NCBI GenBank assembly: GCA_002412715.1
Contig: DHVP01000025.1
Coordinates: forward strand, 62,524 to 126,523
Length of the DNA stretch: 64,000 nt
Origin: Deltaproteobacteria bacterium UBA5205
GTDB lineage: Bacteria; Desulfobacterota; Syntrophorhabdia; Syntrophorhabdales; Syntrophorhabdaceae
Direction of reading: 5' to 3'
Shown: piece by piece, positions 33,096-42,253 of the stretch
Numbering within the stretch: position 1 is the first letter of the stretch
Layout of the letters: every line of letters begins with the position of its first letter
Notes under the pieces: model-generated
Databases searched by the model: none
What the model was told of the DNA's origin: nothing
Seen by the model: only the letters and a program-made list of their open reading frames with translations
Made by a program: the position numbers and the translations under genes

Positions 33096-35210
33096 ATGAG
33101 CTTTCGCACCAAGCTTCTGATTGTTGTAGCGGTAATGATCGTCATCAGCGTCTTTTTATCTTCAGTCATCACCTATATATCTGCACGACGGCAGCTCGAG
33201 TCGAGCGCAAAGAGGCAGATGCAGCAGACGGTTGCCCTGATCGCCAAACAAAGTCAGATAGGCCTCGAAAGATTCAAAATGGACATGGAGCTTCTGGCCG
33301 AATCTACCCTTATTCACAATGTTATCCGATCCCCGAAGAACAGCGCCCTCGTTCGGGAGACTAATCTCCATTTTCTGGACATCGTTAAGAAGAACAATGT
33401 CTATCAGTCGGTCAACCTCCTTGACCGGGACGCCTGGTGCATCGCATCCTCCTATCCCGACCGTATCGGATACTCCCCGATGCGCCAGGTCGTCGCCACG
33501 CGCCTTGATTTCAGGGCGGCGATGGCAGGGAAAACGACAATCTCTCAGGTAATCTTCAGCCACGGCACAGGGCGCCCGAATATAGCAGTTAGCACACCCG
33601 TCAAACAAGACGGCAAGGTTGTAGCCGTCATCCGATCCATCCTCGACCTCGACCAACTCAATGATTATTTTCTAACGCCGCAGGAAACTATCCACGGAGG
33701 CAAAGCTTACTTTTACGATCCCAGAATGGACACGACCCTGCCGCAGGGATGGGTGATTCCCAACATCATAAGATCCAAACCTTATATGCGGCCGGACATC
33801 CCTGACCTGCCGGAATTCGCGGCAAAGCGCAGCGGTGTAGTCATCTATTCCTTAAAATCACGTCCCCGTCTGGCCGCCTTTTTGAGGACCTCTGACCCCG
33901 AATTTCTTTTTGTGATCGAAAGACCTCTCCATGATGTTCTCGCCCCTATTGAGACCATGGGCAAGATTACGCTCATCACGCTGATCGTCATGCTCCTCGT
34001 AATCACCCTCGCCGTTTTTGTAATGGCCAACCCGCTCCTCAGAAGATTGGAACGATGTATGAGTTTCGTCCGCGACATTGAGGCCGGATTTCTCAACAAG
34101 AGGTTGGAGGCAGGCGGCACCGACGAGATTTCGGGGCTTGCCCGGGGACTCAACACCATGGCGCAGAGCCTCCAGGAAAGCCGCACTGCGCTGGAACGAG
34201 CGGAACGCTTATATCGGGGAATATTCGAGAACGCGGTAGAAGGGATATTCGTCACCGATCCCCAGGGGGTCATATTGAATGCCAATCCGGCTTTTGCGTC
34301 GCTCGTCGGCTACGGCTCTCCGACGGAAGTGGTCGGCAGGAACGTATCCCACTATTACTCTTCCGGCATGCGGGCGCGACTGCTGCAACTGCTTGACACA
34401 CAGGGAACGGTCAAGGATTTCGAGATCGTCTTCCACCGGCGGGATGGACTTCAAAGGACCGGATCCATCTATGCCAGGGCTGACAAAGATGGCCAGGGGA
34501 AGATACTCCGTATCCAGGGCATCCTTGATGACATCACAGAAAAAAAACAGATCGAAAAAGAACGCCGCCGGGCGGAGGAGGCGGAGCTTCGGTCTGTCCA
34601 GGCTAAGCTGGAAGCCCTCCGATATCAGATCAATCCCCATTTTCTGTTCAATGTCCTGAATTCTCTGAGCGCCCTTGCCAAGATAAGTTCGCGACAGACC
34701 GACCGGCTCATACAGCAGCTTTCCCGCTATCTGCGTTCAACCATTTCATCAAGCGAATCCGGTTTTGTGCCTTTGCGCCAGGAGTTGGGAACCATAGAGA
34801 GTTATCTGAACATTGAGAAAGTCCGTTTCGAGGACGATCTGCTCGTGAGCATCGAACTGCCTGAGCAGACCATGGACGTTCAGGTGCCCGAGCTCATTCT
34901 CCAGCCTATCGTGGAAAATGCCGTCAAGTACGGGACAAAAACATCAAAGTTGCCTCTCAGAATAACCATCGAAGGCCGGGTTACCAACAGCTTTCTCGTC
35001 GTCGAAATCATCAACACGGGGCGCTGGGTATCCATGGACAACAGGGAAGGCGTCAGGAGAGGAGTGGGCATCGAAAACCTCCGGAAGCGCCTGAACCTGA
35101 TCTATGCGGATCACTACAAGTTCCAAACGGAAGAAGATAACGGGCGGGTTCGCGTCATGGTCGGAGTACCTCTGGATCCAGTCAACAGGCGAAGACGAAT
35201 TCAAGCGTGA
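33096..35210 (+). CDS. LytS-type sensor kinase with Cache, HAMP and PAS domains
   Basis: 704 residues. TM1 at about 8-30, a large periplasmic Cache-like sensor (about 35-285), TM2 at about 288-315 (ITLITLIVMLLVITLAVFVM), HAMP to about 365, a PAS domain (about 375-490, ending DDITEKK), then a LytS-family His kinase region with LRYQINPHFLFNVLNSLS, where the His after NP is the phosphorylation site. The ATPase part has PIVENAVKYGTK and GIENLRKRLNL. LytS kinases pair with LytTR regulators; the adjacent regulator has only the receiver, whereas a full LytTR protein lies at 14757. Confidence 0.9.
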   Translation: MSFRTKLLIVVAVMIVISVFLSSVITYISARRQLESSAKRQMQQTVALIAKQSQIGLERFKMDMELLAESTLIHNVIRSPKNSALVRETNLHFLDIVKKNNVYQSVNLLDRDAWCIASSYPDRIGYSPMRQVVATRLDFRAAMAGKTTISQVIFSHGTGRPNIAVSTPVKQDGKVVAVIRSILDLDQLNDYFLTPQETIHGGKAYFYDPRMDTTLPQGWVIPNIIRSKPYMRPDIPDLPEFAAKRSGVVIYSLKSRPRLAAFLRTSDPEFLFVIERPLHDVLAPIETMGKITLITLIVMLLVITLAVFVMANPLLRRLERCMSFVRDIEAGFLNKRLEAGGTDEISGLARGLNTMAQSLQESRTALERAERLYRGIFENAVEGIFVTDPQGVILNANPAFASLVGYGSPTEVVGRNVSHYYSSGMRARLLQLLDTQGTVKDFEIVFHRRDGLQRTGSIYARADKDGQGKILRIQGILDDITEKKQIEKERRRAEEAELRSVQAKLEALRYQINPHFLFNVLNSLSALAKISSRQTDRLIQQLSRYLRSTISSSESGFVPLRQELGTIESYLNIEKVRFEDDLLVSIELPEQTMDVQVPELILQPIVENAVKYGTKTSKLPLRITIEGRVTNSFLVVEIINTGRWVSMDNREGVRRGVGIENLRKRLNLIYADHYKFQTEEDNGRVRVMVGVPLDPVNRRRRIQA

Positions 35211-35328
35211 TTGTACTGCCGGGCATTCGGGGCATTCCACACCTGTTTCGATCCAGTCTTCCCGCTTATCCGGGGAACGCAAATCGGTTGTTACCGGTGC
35301 GATCGTATATTAAAATTAAGACCGGACT

Positions 35329-35709
35329 ATGAAAGACGATCAGCAAAAAGAGATCAAGGTCCTCATCGTGGACGATGAACGTCTTGCCAGGGCAAACCTG
35401 AAAGGTCTTCTCGAAGAACACCAGTATGTTCGGGTTGTCGGAGAAGCCCGGAACATAACGGAGGCAGAGAAGATCTTAGGCGAACTACCCGTTGACCTCG
35501 TTTTTCTGGATATCCAGATGCCCGGAGGGTCCGGGTTCGATCTCCTTGAGCGGCTGGAATGCAGACCGAATATTGTCTTCGTGACGGCCTATGACCATTA
35601 CGCCACCCGTGCGTTGGGGTCGCAGGCACTGGATTGTCTCCTCAAACCCGTCGATCCGGACCGCTTGGGCGAATCGCTCCAAAAAGCCTTACTTCTGATC
35701 GAGAAGTAA
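35329..35709 (+). CDS. Receiver-only response regulator paired with the LytS-like kinase
   Basis: 126 residues: a complete receiver with VDDERLARANL, phosphoacceptor Asp in LVFLDIQMP, Thr in VTAYDHY and Lys in CLLKPVDPD. The sequence stops right after the last receiver helix, where LytR/AlgR proteins continue into a linker and LytTR domain. No LytTR coding sequence follows in any frame; the T2SS gspC gene ends 93 bases on. Receiver-only proteins work through protein contacts or as phosphate sinks. Strong similarity to the receiver at 14757 suggests common ancestry. Confidence 0.88.
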   Translation: MKDDQQKEIKVLIVDDERLARANLKGLLEEHQYVRVVGEARNITEAEKILGELPVDLVFLDIQMPGGSGFDLLERLECRPNIVFVTAYDHYATRALGSQALDCLLKPVDPDRLGESLQKALLLIEK

Positions 35710-35801
35710 AACCATTTCACCGGGCTCCTTTATCCTCCGGCGTTATCTACTATTACCTTCTTTCGTGAAGCGGCGGGACGTCCGGAGCGTGCTTTTTCCG
35801 C

Positions 35802-36491
35802 TCACCTGTGATGAGGGGGCCCTGGAGTGGTAGGCCGGCTGGTTTTGGCGTCCTCTGACGGCGGTTGACCCATCGGTTCTCTTTTTGCCGAAGAGGGTCT
35901 TGGAGGAACAGGCGCAGGGGACGTTTGAGGGGTAAAAGGCCTGGTCGTATCGGGCGCATTGGATGGAGCGTTCTTGCCGCCGCGCTTCCCGGAATCCATG
36001 AGGTGCACCGACACGCTCTGTTCGCCCCTGGTGAGAACGATACTGTCCTTGTTTATTCCCGTCACTGTGTAACCTGCGTAAACAGTCCCCTTTCTCAACA
36101 CGGTCTGTCTTTTTCCACGGCCGGGAGATGTTGTCGGATTCTTTTTATCTTCGATGAAGGCGACAAGCTCACTCCCATAACGAATTATGCCGCAAAGGAA
36201 AAGCTCCGGCTTCGGCAGCTCCTTCTTTGTGTCGATAGGTATCACCCTTTGGGGATGGAAGAGGTTCGTCTCGCTGATAACGGCATAGTCGGTGGGAAGG
36301 GGCGCCGCCGTCTCCTGGACGGGTTTCTCCTGAGGTGCCACTTCTTTCGAAACGATCCGGGGAAGCTTGAGATGGTGGTTCGTGCGCATCGCCGGAAAGA
36401 TGATACCAATGCACGCCAGGACCAACGCGGCTGACAAAAGAAGGTTCAGGAGGGTCACACTGCGCGAGACGGACCGTAACACCTTCATCAT
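35802..36491 (-). CDS. gspC: Type II secretion protein GspC-like (HR domain)
   Basis: 229 residues. One TM near 12-32 (SVTLLNLLLSAALVLACIG), then a linker and a homology-region-like domain with ISETNLFHPQRV and LFLCGIIRYGSELVAFIE ... VLRKGTVYAGYTVTGI, as in GspC/PulC. The last 70 residues are Pro/Ser/Thr-rich and disordered; no PDZ domain is present. GspC links the inner-membrane platform to the secretin. It is the last gene of the leftward gsp operon, an unusual place since gspC normally comes first. Confidence 0.7.
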   Translation of the reverse strand: MMKVLRSVSRSVTLLNLLLSAALVLACIGIIFPAMRTNHHLKLPRIVSKEVAPQEKPVQETAAPLPTDYAVISETNLFHPQRVIPIDTKKELPKPELFLCGIIRYGSELVAFIEDKKNPTTSPGRGKRQTVLRKGTVYAGYTVTGINKDSIVLTRGEQSVSVHLMDSGKRGGKNAPSNAPDTTRPFTPQTSPAPVPPRPSSAKREPMGQPPSEDAKTSRPTTPGPPHHR

Positions 36492-36492
36492 G

Positions 36493-37047
36493 TCATTTTC
36501 CTCCTCCTAACGAAGAGAGGCGCAGTTTTACCATAAGTTCCCCGGGTTCGCGGAAGTTGCGCACCCGAGTGTCCATTTCCCGCACAACGATGTAGGGTTC
36601 GTGGGTTTCGATACCGAAGAGGATATCACTTAAGGCTCTTGTGTCGGGCAACGCCGCCTCGACAGCGATAGTCACCACCTGGAATTTACCGAATTCCTCC
36701 GTCTTTTCGACCCGCTCGCTGGCAATGGAGCCGCCCTGTCCCGTTATTATGCCCTTGACCGTCTCCTGGAGCGCCGCCGCGCAAAGCGTCAGCGTCTGGG
36801 CCTTGATGATCTTCGACGCAGCGGTTTTTCTCTTCTCTTTCAAGACGACAAGCCTCTTTTCCAGTTCCGGCTTGTTGGCGATCATCTCCATGCACTTCGA
36901 AAGGGCCCTTTCCCGTGCGGCACATGTTTCCCTGAGAGAGGCCATTTCCCTGCGGACATTCACAAAACCATACTGGTAGACAGCAAGACCGGCAAGGACG
37001 ACGATCACTGGGACCGCATATACGAGAAGTCTACTTCTTTGCTTCAT
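36493..37047 (-). CDS. gspM: Type II secretion protein GspM/PilO-like
   Basis: 184 residues. One TM at about 9-27 (VYAVPVIVVLAGLAVYQYG), a coiled-coil (about 30-85), then a ferredoxin-like periplasmic domain with a FQVVTIAVEAALPDTRALSDIL helix-strand unit. This is the GspM/PilO pattern. It overlaps the GspL gene start region by 17 bases and ends 1 base before gspC, so it partners GspL in the assembly platform. Confidence 0.7.
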   Translation of the reverse strand: MKQRSRLLVYAVPVIVVLAGLAVYQYGFVNVRREMASLRETCAARERALSKCMEMIANKPELEKRLVVLKEKRKTAASKIIKAQTLTLCAAALQETVKGIITGQGGSIASERVEKTEEFGKFQVVTIAVEAALPDTRALSDILFGIETHEPYIVVREMDTRVRNFREPGELMVKLRLSSLGGGK

Positions 37048-38587
37048 CTTTCTTTATCACCCCTTCCTTTTTCTCCTGCTTTTTAAACCCTTCCAGTTCC
37101 ATGCGGATGACGAAACGCTCCGAATTCATCCGTGTATCCTTTACTGTCGGCGAGGCAAATTCGACCTTGCTAAAAAGGTCGGACTGCTCCAGCAGGGAGA
37201 GCACCCCCGTCGCGGAAGCGGCATAGCCTTCGATCTCAACCGTCTCCTCGGTAATCCGTGTCCTCGTGAGCCATGCCGTCTTCGGAAGAAGCGAGGTAAG
37301 TCCCTTGAGGACATTGAGCGACATGGGCTTCGTCTTTTTGAAACCTTCTATCCGATCGATCTCCTCTTGAAAGGCCTCCGACTCCTTTTTCAACCGTTCC
37401 ACATCCATTACGTCTTTCCTGCGGGCCTTTATCTGTTCCTCGATGGCATCGATCTTTCGCTTCTGGATCTCAACGGGTACCACCACATAGGGGACAACCA
37501 TAGCGATAAGGAGTGCGGCAAGTATCAACGTGGTAATAAAGGGTGCCTTCCTTTTTTGGCTGACGTCACGATCTGCAAGATTGAGGCTTCTCCTGCCAGG
37601 CGACAGGGCTTCGTAAAGCATTGCCGCGGGAGCAAAAAGAACGCTCTCCTGGCTTGTTCTGAAAAGAGACACTATCTCACTCTCATTGATCTGCCTGTGG
37701 GGCGTATCCGGCAGTACGTCCCCAACCCTGACCCCATTTTCCGCAAGCAGGCAAACAACCGCGGACCCGTCGGTACAGTTTTGTTCGGCAAGGGCAGCGC
37801 GCACCTCATCATATTGTTCTTCAGGGTCTTCTCCCTCGCCACATTCATGTAATGTCCCGTAAAAGTTCCCGGCCAGGTCGCCCTTCTCGATTGACCATCC
37901 TTCGTATCCATGAGTCCCGATGTGAAGCGATACGATAGACTCCGCCCCGGCAAGACAGCCGCACAACCGTGCCATGTCCGCCGACGGTGTCGATATCCGC
38001 CAGGGACGGAAACCTTTTTCGGTCAATGCAGCCACGTAGGGACCCAACATTTCTTTTCTGCCGGCCATAAGGGTTATGGAGAGCCTCCCATCGACCTCGG
38101 CGCCAGTGATACAATCGTACATGGCATCGGCGGCGGACAGCGGGGTTAGTCTGTCCATCTCGTAAGTCACAACGGTCTTTATGTTCTCTTTTACAGTTGA
38201 TGGCAATCCGGTAGTCCTAATAACAACCCATTCCCTGGGAACGCCCAGCAGCACGTGTGAGCCCTTGCATCCATACTCGTTGACGGCAAGAGAAGCGGCG
38301 GCGGCGACATCATCGGGAGCGGGAAATCCGTTCTCTTCAAAGACATACCTTTTCGATCCTCTGAGCGCCCGGCGGTTTAGAAAGCGCTCTCCCAGCGCGA
38401 CGGATACGCCGCCCCGTTCGATGCAAATCGCCAGGAAACGCTCCGGAAAAACAATGCCTTCCACCACGTTGCAATTGAGGACCGCCCACGTTCTCAGGCA
38501 AAGAGGTTCGAGCCTTGCCTTTACGGTTTTAAGGTACGCAAGGCCTTTCAGGACAAAAGGACCCAGGGTGATCGATCCGATCTTCAT
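37031..38587 (-). CDS. gspL: Type II secretion protein GspL (PilM-PilN-like)
   Basis: 518 residues. The N-terminal two thirds (about 50-345) form a PilM-like actin fold (LAICIERGGVSVALGER, VLLGVPREWVVIRTTGLP, EIVSLFRTSQESVLFAPAAM). A TM at about 353-375 (FITTLILAALLIAMVVPYVV) is followed by a coiled coil and a PilN-like ferredoxin domain (about 420-500). In GspL the cytoplasmic part binds the GspE ATPase. The first 40 residues carry an extension, so the true start may be downstream. It ends in a Lys-rich tail. Confidence 0.75.
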   Translation of the reverse strand: MKIGSITLGPFVLKGLAYLKTVKARLEPLCLRTWAVLNCNVVEGIVFPERFLAICIERGGVSVALGERFLNRRALRGSKRYVFEENGFPAPDDVAAAASLAVNEYGCKGSHVLLGVPREWVVIRTTGLPSTVKENIKTVVTYEMDRLTPLSAADAMYDCITGAEVDGRLSITLMAGRKEMLGPYVAALTEKGFRPWRISTPSADMARLCGCLAGAESIVSLHIGTHGYEGWSIEKGDLAGNFYGTLHECGEGEDPEEQYDEVRAALAEQNCTDGSAVVCLLAENGVRVGDVLPDTPHRQINESEIVSLFRTSQESVLFAPAAMLYEALSPGRRSLNLADRDVSQKRKAPFITTLILAALLIAMVVPYVVVPVEIQKRKIDAIEEQIKARRKDVMDVERLKKESEAFQEEIDRIEGFKKTKPMSLNVLKGLTSLLPKTAWLTRTRITEETVEIEGYAASATGVLSLLEQSDLFSKVEFASPTVKDTRMNSERFVIRMELEGFKKQEKKEGVIKKDEAKK

Positions 38588-39558
38588 CGTGTTCTCTCCG
38601 CAGGGGTCTTGTAATAGACATATTCATATGTCCCTCCCTTTACAAGAACTACCGCCCGGATACCGTGGCCGTTGCTGACGCCTTTCCTGAAACCAGTTGA
38701 TTCGATGGCGTAGCCGACGGACTCAGCGGTATCAATATAGGATGACGCTCCGCTGTATTGTCCCCCCATGGCGGCTCGCACATCATCGAGGGATTTTAAT
38801 TCCATCTGCTTTCTTTGATCGACAACCTTTGCGGCCCGCTCCTCCGATATGTCAGGCAGAGCCATAATGACCTCCTTCGGTGCAAAGTTGACATTTATCT
38901 TCGATGCCTCTCCATAGACGGTAACGAACTGGATGAGACCGTTTTGCTCCTTTGTTCCAAAAAGGATATCCGGAGTCACGCCTTTCACGAGAAGGAGTTC
39001 CTCCACGGTGTCGAAGGGCCCATTCTTTGTCTTGTATGGACTGGGGAGGGATTGATAGTAGTCGTCTTCTGCGCCGTTCAGGCGATGGAGGGGATCCTTG
39101 TCCATCCAGTCGAGGGCTGAATCTACGATGGTGTCTGCCGTCTCCTTCGGCACGCCTAGATTGACGAGAAGATTGTCGAGAATGATCTTGTTCTGGTCGT
39201 TCAGAGTATTCAGGTTGATCCTGCCCGCCTCATTGAAGATCCTCACGACATACCTGTCGTCGCCGATATTGCCCTCAATTATGGTGCCGTCGACCCTTGA
39301 GACTTCGCCGCTATCGGGAATGATCGTCTTGTTCAAGTTCGCCTGCCGGTAGTATATCTCCAGTATTGCCCTTTCCAGACCCGCCTGGGCGAGAAGACCC
39401 TCTGCCACGGAATCGCGAAAATAGAGCGCTGACCTGGTTTCGGTCTTCGCGAGAAGGGAAAAGGACATGGCAATGACCATAAGGATGATGACCACCCAGA
39501 GTACCATGATAAGGGCAAAGCCGCTCTCCCTGCAGAGAATGTCTCTGGCTTCCCTCAT
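38584..39558 (-). CDS. gspK: Type II secretion minor pseudopilin GspK
   Basis: 324 residues. The prepilin-like N-terminus GFALIMVLWVVIILMVIAMS has Gly at -1 and no Glu at +5, a hallmark of GspK at the pseudopilus tip. The long globular domain contains helix-hairpin-helix-like parts (VEELLLVKGVTPDILFG, LPDISEERAAKVVDQRKQ), also typical. It overlaps gspJ by 4 bases and gspL by 4 bases. GspK caps the GspI-GspJ complex and starts assembly. Confidence 0.88.
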   Translation of the reverse strand: MREARDILCRESGFALIMVLWVVIILMVIAMSFSLLAKTETRSALYFRDSVAEGLLAQAGLERAILEIYYRQANLNKTIIPDSGEVSRVDGTIIEGNIGDDRYVVRIFNEAGRINLNTLNDQNKIILDNLLVNLGVPKETADTIVDSALDWMDKDPLHRLNGAEDDYYQSLPSPYKTKNGPFDTVEELLLVKGVTPDILFGTKEQNGLIQFVTVYGEASKINVNFAPKEVIMALPDISEERAAKVVDQRKQMELKSLDDVRAAMGGQYSGASSYIDTAESVGYAIESTGFRKGVSNGHGIRAVVLVKGGTYEYVYYKTPAERTR

Positions 39559-40199
39559 GTTGACCCTTCGTCTTCGGAGTCCTTCCGGGCAGGCTTCCTG
39601 GTCCTGAGAGGTATGGTGAGAGAAAGCTTTCTGGCGCCCTGTTCGAAATGGAGCTTTACCTTTTGCGGGAGATCAGTGGTGTCTGTCAGCTCGTCCGACC
39701 AGCCTCCCCCTCCCAGACCCTTTGTCTTCTCGGCCTGGAGGTATTCGAATCGGATGGTGTCGAAACCGTCGAGAAGCTTCGTTTCTTTTTCGTTTTCCAT
39801 ACCGATGGTGTTTTCCTTCAGATAGAGCACCTGTTTACCTTTCTCGTCGCTCTCGATCCTGTACGAGGCGATGACATACCCCTTTCGGCCGCTGAAGAGA
39901 GAGTGGTTGGATGCGAAGGTCATCGAATCCTTTGCACCTATGAATACCGATCTTTTGAGATCCTCCTCCTTCACGGTCAGGGGAAGGCAGGACTGCAACT
40001 GGGAATCGACAAGCCTCATGGAGACCCTGAACCGCTCCATCGACTCAGCCTTTTTCTCGCCTCCCTCCAGAGAGCGGTAACCGGCCCCCATTGAGGCGGC
40101 AAGAATGATAACGATCATGGCAACAAGAACGATGGAGATCATGAGCTCCAGGAGTGTGAAGCCCCTCGATGGTAGAGGGCGGCTCTTACAGCTTCTCAT
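39555..40199 (-). CDS. gspJ: Type II secretion minor pseudopilin GspJ
   Basis: 214 residues. It has the prepilin signal SRGFTLLELMISIVLVAMI, with Glu at +5 after GF, then the long N-terminal helix and a beta-rich domain with a KVKLHFEQGARKLSLTIPL ending. Position between gspI and gspK, size and class III leader support GspJ. It overlaps gspI by 14 bases. A prepilin peptidase (GspO) must be encoded outside the window. Confidence 0.82.
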   Translation of the reverse strand: MRSCKSRPLPSRGFTLLELMISIVLVAMIVIILAASMGAGYRSLEGGEKKAESMERFRVSMRLVDSQLQSCLPLTVKEEDLKRSVFIGAKDSMTFASNHSLFSGRKGYVIASYRIESDEKGKQVLYLKENTIGMENEKETKLLDGFDTIRFEYLQAEKTKGLGGGGWSDELTDTTDLPQKVKLHFEQGARKLSLTIPLRTRKPARKDSEDEGST

Positions 40200-40614
40200 T
40201 CTTGATCACCTCTCTTTTCACCGTCTTGTAGGTCTTCAGGGAAAAGGACCTCTTCTTCGTCCCCTTCTGCCAGGAGACGTCCATTACCACTTCGAGCACC
40301 TTCCAGGAGAGGTCCTTTGTGCGTTTCTCGAGCGCCTCGGTTATGGTAATATCCATCAGGTAGCCTTCCTTCGTCTCGCTCGATGTGCCCTCCTTCACCT
40401 GAGTGCCTTCGAGCATCTCCCTCATCCTGATATCCGCGACCACCGTTGCGGTAAGGTAGTCGTCGGACATCCACAAAGTCTTGAGATTGGCCGAAAAGAG
40501 CTGGAGGATAACGATGACCACCATGGAGAGAATGACGAAGGCCACAAGGATCTCAAGGAGGGTAAAACCGGCCGAAGAGTTGAGAGATCCATTTATCATC
40601 CTCTTTTCAGTCAT
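40186..40614 (-). CDS. gspI: Type II secretion minor pseudopilin GspI
   Basis: 142 residues from ATG 40614, which overlaps the gspH stop as ATGA; the longer frame to 40707 lies inside gspH. The class III leader reads SSAGFTLLEILVAFVILSMV. The small C-terminal domain (about 60-142) has ITITEALEKRTKDLSWKV and a short strand-rich end, matching GspI size. It pairs with GspJ and GspK at the pseudopilus tip. Confidence 0.82.
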   Translation of the reverse strand: MTEKRMINGSLNSSAGFTLLEILVAFVILSMVVIVILQLFSANLKTLWMSDDYLTATVVADIRMREMLEGTQVKEGTSSETKEGYLMDITITEALEKRTKDLSWKVLEVVMDVSWQKGTKKRSFSLKTYKTVKREVIKNEKL

Positions 40615-41063
40615 TCCGCTGGCCCACCCTTCACCACCACGGATCCGACAACGGGGTCGATCTCTATCCTGAGGGTCCTTCTTACGTTCTTGAGAATGAT
40701 CTCGCACGGCCCGACCGATCCCGATGCATCGGCGGTAATCTCGTATTCCCCCCCGGAAAGGCGGCCTCTGACGGGGTCTATTATGCTGATGGTGACGCCT
40801 TCGAGGATCGTACGCTTGCCTCTTCCCTCCATACCGTAGGTCCCGCGACTGAGGTCGATGGTCACTCGTTGCGCTTCCCTTCTGTTCATTGCCTCGATAC
40901 GCGCCATACGGATAAGACCGGAGAGTTCCCGTCCCGTTGCGCCGAGCCTTGCCGAGGGCAGGTGGTTCGCGAAATGCACGCCCGACAGACCAAGGAAAAG
41001 TACCATCAGGGTCATGACGATAACCAGTTCGAGAAGCGTGAAACCCTTGTCGCTCATCTTCAA
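40611..41063 (-). CDS. gspH: Type II secretion minor pseudopilin GspH
   Basis: 150 residues. The leader KGFTLLELVIVMTLMVLFLG has Glu at +5. A helix with RLGATGRELSGLIRMARIEAMNRREAQRV follows in typical GspH/FimT fashion, then a beta domain. ATGA overlap with gspI and a 4-base overlap with gspF show coupling. No gspG precedes it, as it would in the usual order; gspG lies at 46253 on the other strand. Confidence 0.83.
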   Translation of the reverse strand: MKMSDKGFTLLELVIVMTLMVLFLGLSGVHFANHLPSARLGATGRELSGLIRMARIEAMNRREAQRVTIDLSRGTYGMEGRGKRTILEGVTISIIDPVRGRLSGGEYEITADASGSVGPCEIILKNVRRTLRIEIDPVVGSVVVKGGPAE

Positions 41064-42253
41064 AAGGGCAGCTCCAGGATGCCGAATATGGCTACGAGCA
41101 TGGAGACGACAATGAAGGCGATGACAAGCCCCATGGTGAGGATAATCGCCGGCTCGAGAAGACCCATGAACCGCTTCACCGAGTCTTTCAGGCTCTTTTC
41201 ATAGGTTGTCGCCACCTTGAGGAGCATGGCATCGAGCTGCCCTGTCTCTTCGCCCACTTTTATCATGGACAATGCAAGCTGGGGAAAAACCTTCGCCTCG
41301 GACAGCGGCACGGCAATGCCCTCGCCTTTTTTGACGTCCTTTGCCACCGCTGCAATGGCGGAGGCCACAACGCGGTTCCCGACAACATCCTTCGAGTTCT
41401 GCAGGGCCTGCAGGAAAGGAACGCCGCTCTTGATAAGAGTCCCCATGGTCCTGCAGAAACGGGCCGTTTCGAGCTTGCCCACGACATCCCCCAGGAACCT
41501 GAACTTCAACCCGTCCCAGACAGCCGCGCCCCGTTCGGTCCTGACGAAACGCCACAGTGCGAAGATCCCGCATGCGCCCGCTGGAAGGAGGATCCACCAG
41601 AAGTCTCTCAGGAAGGCGCTGAAGCAGAGGATCATCTGCGTTGATGCGGGCAGGCTCCCGCCCATTTCCTTGAAGAGAATGGAAAAGCGGGGTATGACGA
41701 AGGTAAGGAGAATGATGATGGAAATACTCCCCGTCACTCCGAGGATCACGGGATAGATCATGGCCGAGTATACGCTGTCCTTCAATTCCTTTGCCGTCTC
41801 GAGGAACTCACCGAGCTTTTCAAGAACGATATCCAGAACGCCGCCCGTTTCGCCGGCCCGAACCATGTTAACGTAGAGCCTGGGAAACACCTTCGGATGA
41901 TTCTTCAGGGCATCGGAAAAGGAGCTTCCTTCCCGTATGAGCTTCAGGACAGAATTGACCACGTCCTGCATCTGCTTTCCTTCGGAAACCCCGGCGAGGA
42001 TGTTGAGGCTGCGGTCGAGGGGGAGGCCCGCGCCGATAAGCGCTGAAAGCTCAGCAGTGAAGCTAAGGAGATCGCCCTTCGATGAACGCAGCGATATTCC
42101 CTTCTTAAGCCCCTTTCGCGGCGACGTAACCTTCAGGGGGATGACACCCGTGTCCTTGATCCGCTCCAGGGCCGAGCCTTCGTCGGATGCCTCGATGTTG
42201 CCTTCGACAATGGCGCCCTCAATAGTAGTCGCCCTGTATGAATATACAGCCAA
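41060..42253 (-). CDS. gspF: Type II secretion inner-membrane platform protein GspF
   Basis: 397 residues with two tandem GspF domains (about 60-185 and 260-385), each with a helical bundle and LPL/EGSSFSDAL or GEGIAVPLSEA, FPQL.L.MI..GEETG pattern. TMs are near 160-190, 210-230 and 365-395. The starting MAVYSYRA is family-typical. GspF transmits ATPase movement to pseudopilus assembly. It abuts gspE with no gap. Confidence 0.92.
   Translation of the reverse strand: MAVYSYRATTIEGAIVEGNIEASDEGSALERIKDTGVIPLKVTSPRKGLKKGISLRSSKGDLLSFTAELSALIGAGLPLDRSLNILAGVSEGKQMQDVVNSVLKLIREGSSFSDALKNHPKVFPRLYVNMVRAGETGGVLDIVLEKLGEFLETAKELKDSVYSAMIYPVILGVTGSISIIILLTFVIPRFSILFKEMGGSLPASTQMILCFSAFLRDFWWILLPAGACGIFALWRFVRTERGAAVWDGLKFRFLGDVVGKLETARFCRTMGTLIKSGVPFLQALQNSKDVVGNRVVASAIAAVAKDVKKGEGIAVPLSEAKVFPQLALSMIKVGEETGQLDAMLLKVATTYEKSLKDSVKRFMGLLEPAIILTMGLVIAFIVVSMLVAIFGILELPF

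Noticed and set aside
40614..40707. 31-residue extension of GspI to ATG 40707
   Set aside because: It lies inside gspH, while the ATGA-coupled ATG 40614 gives a standard pseudopilin leader.
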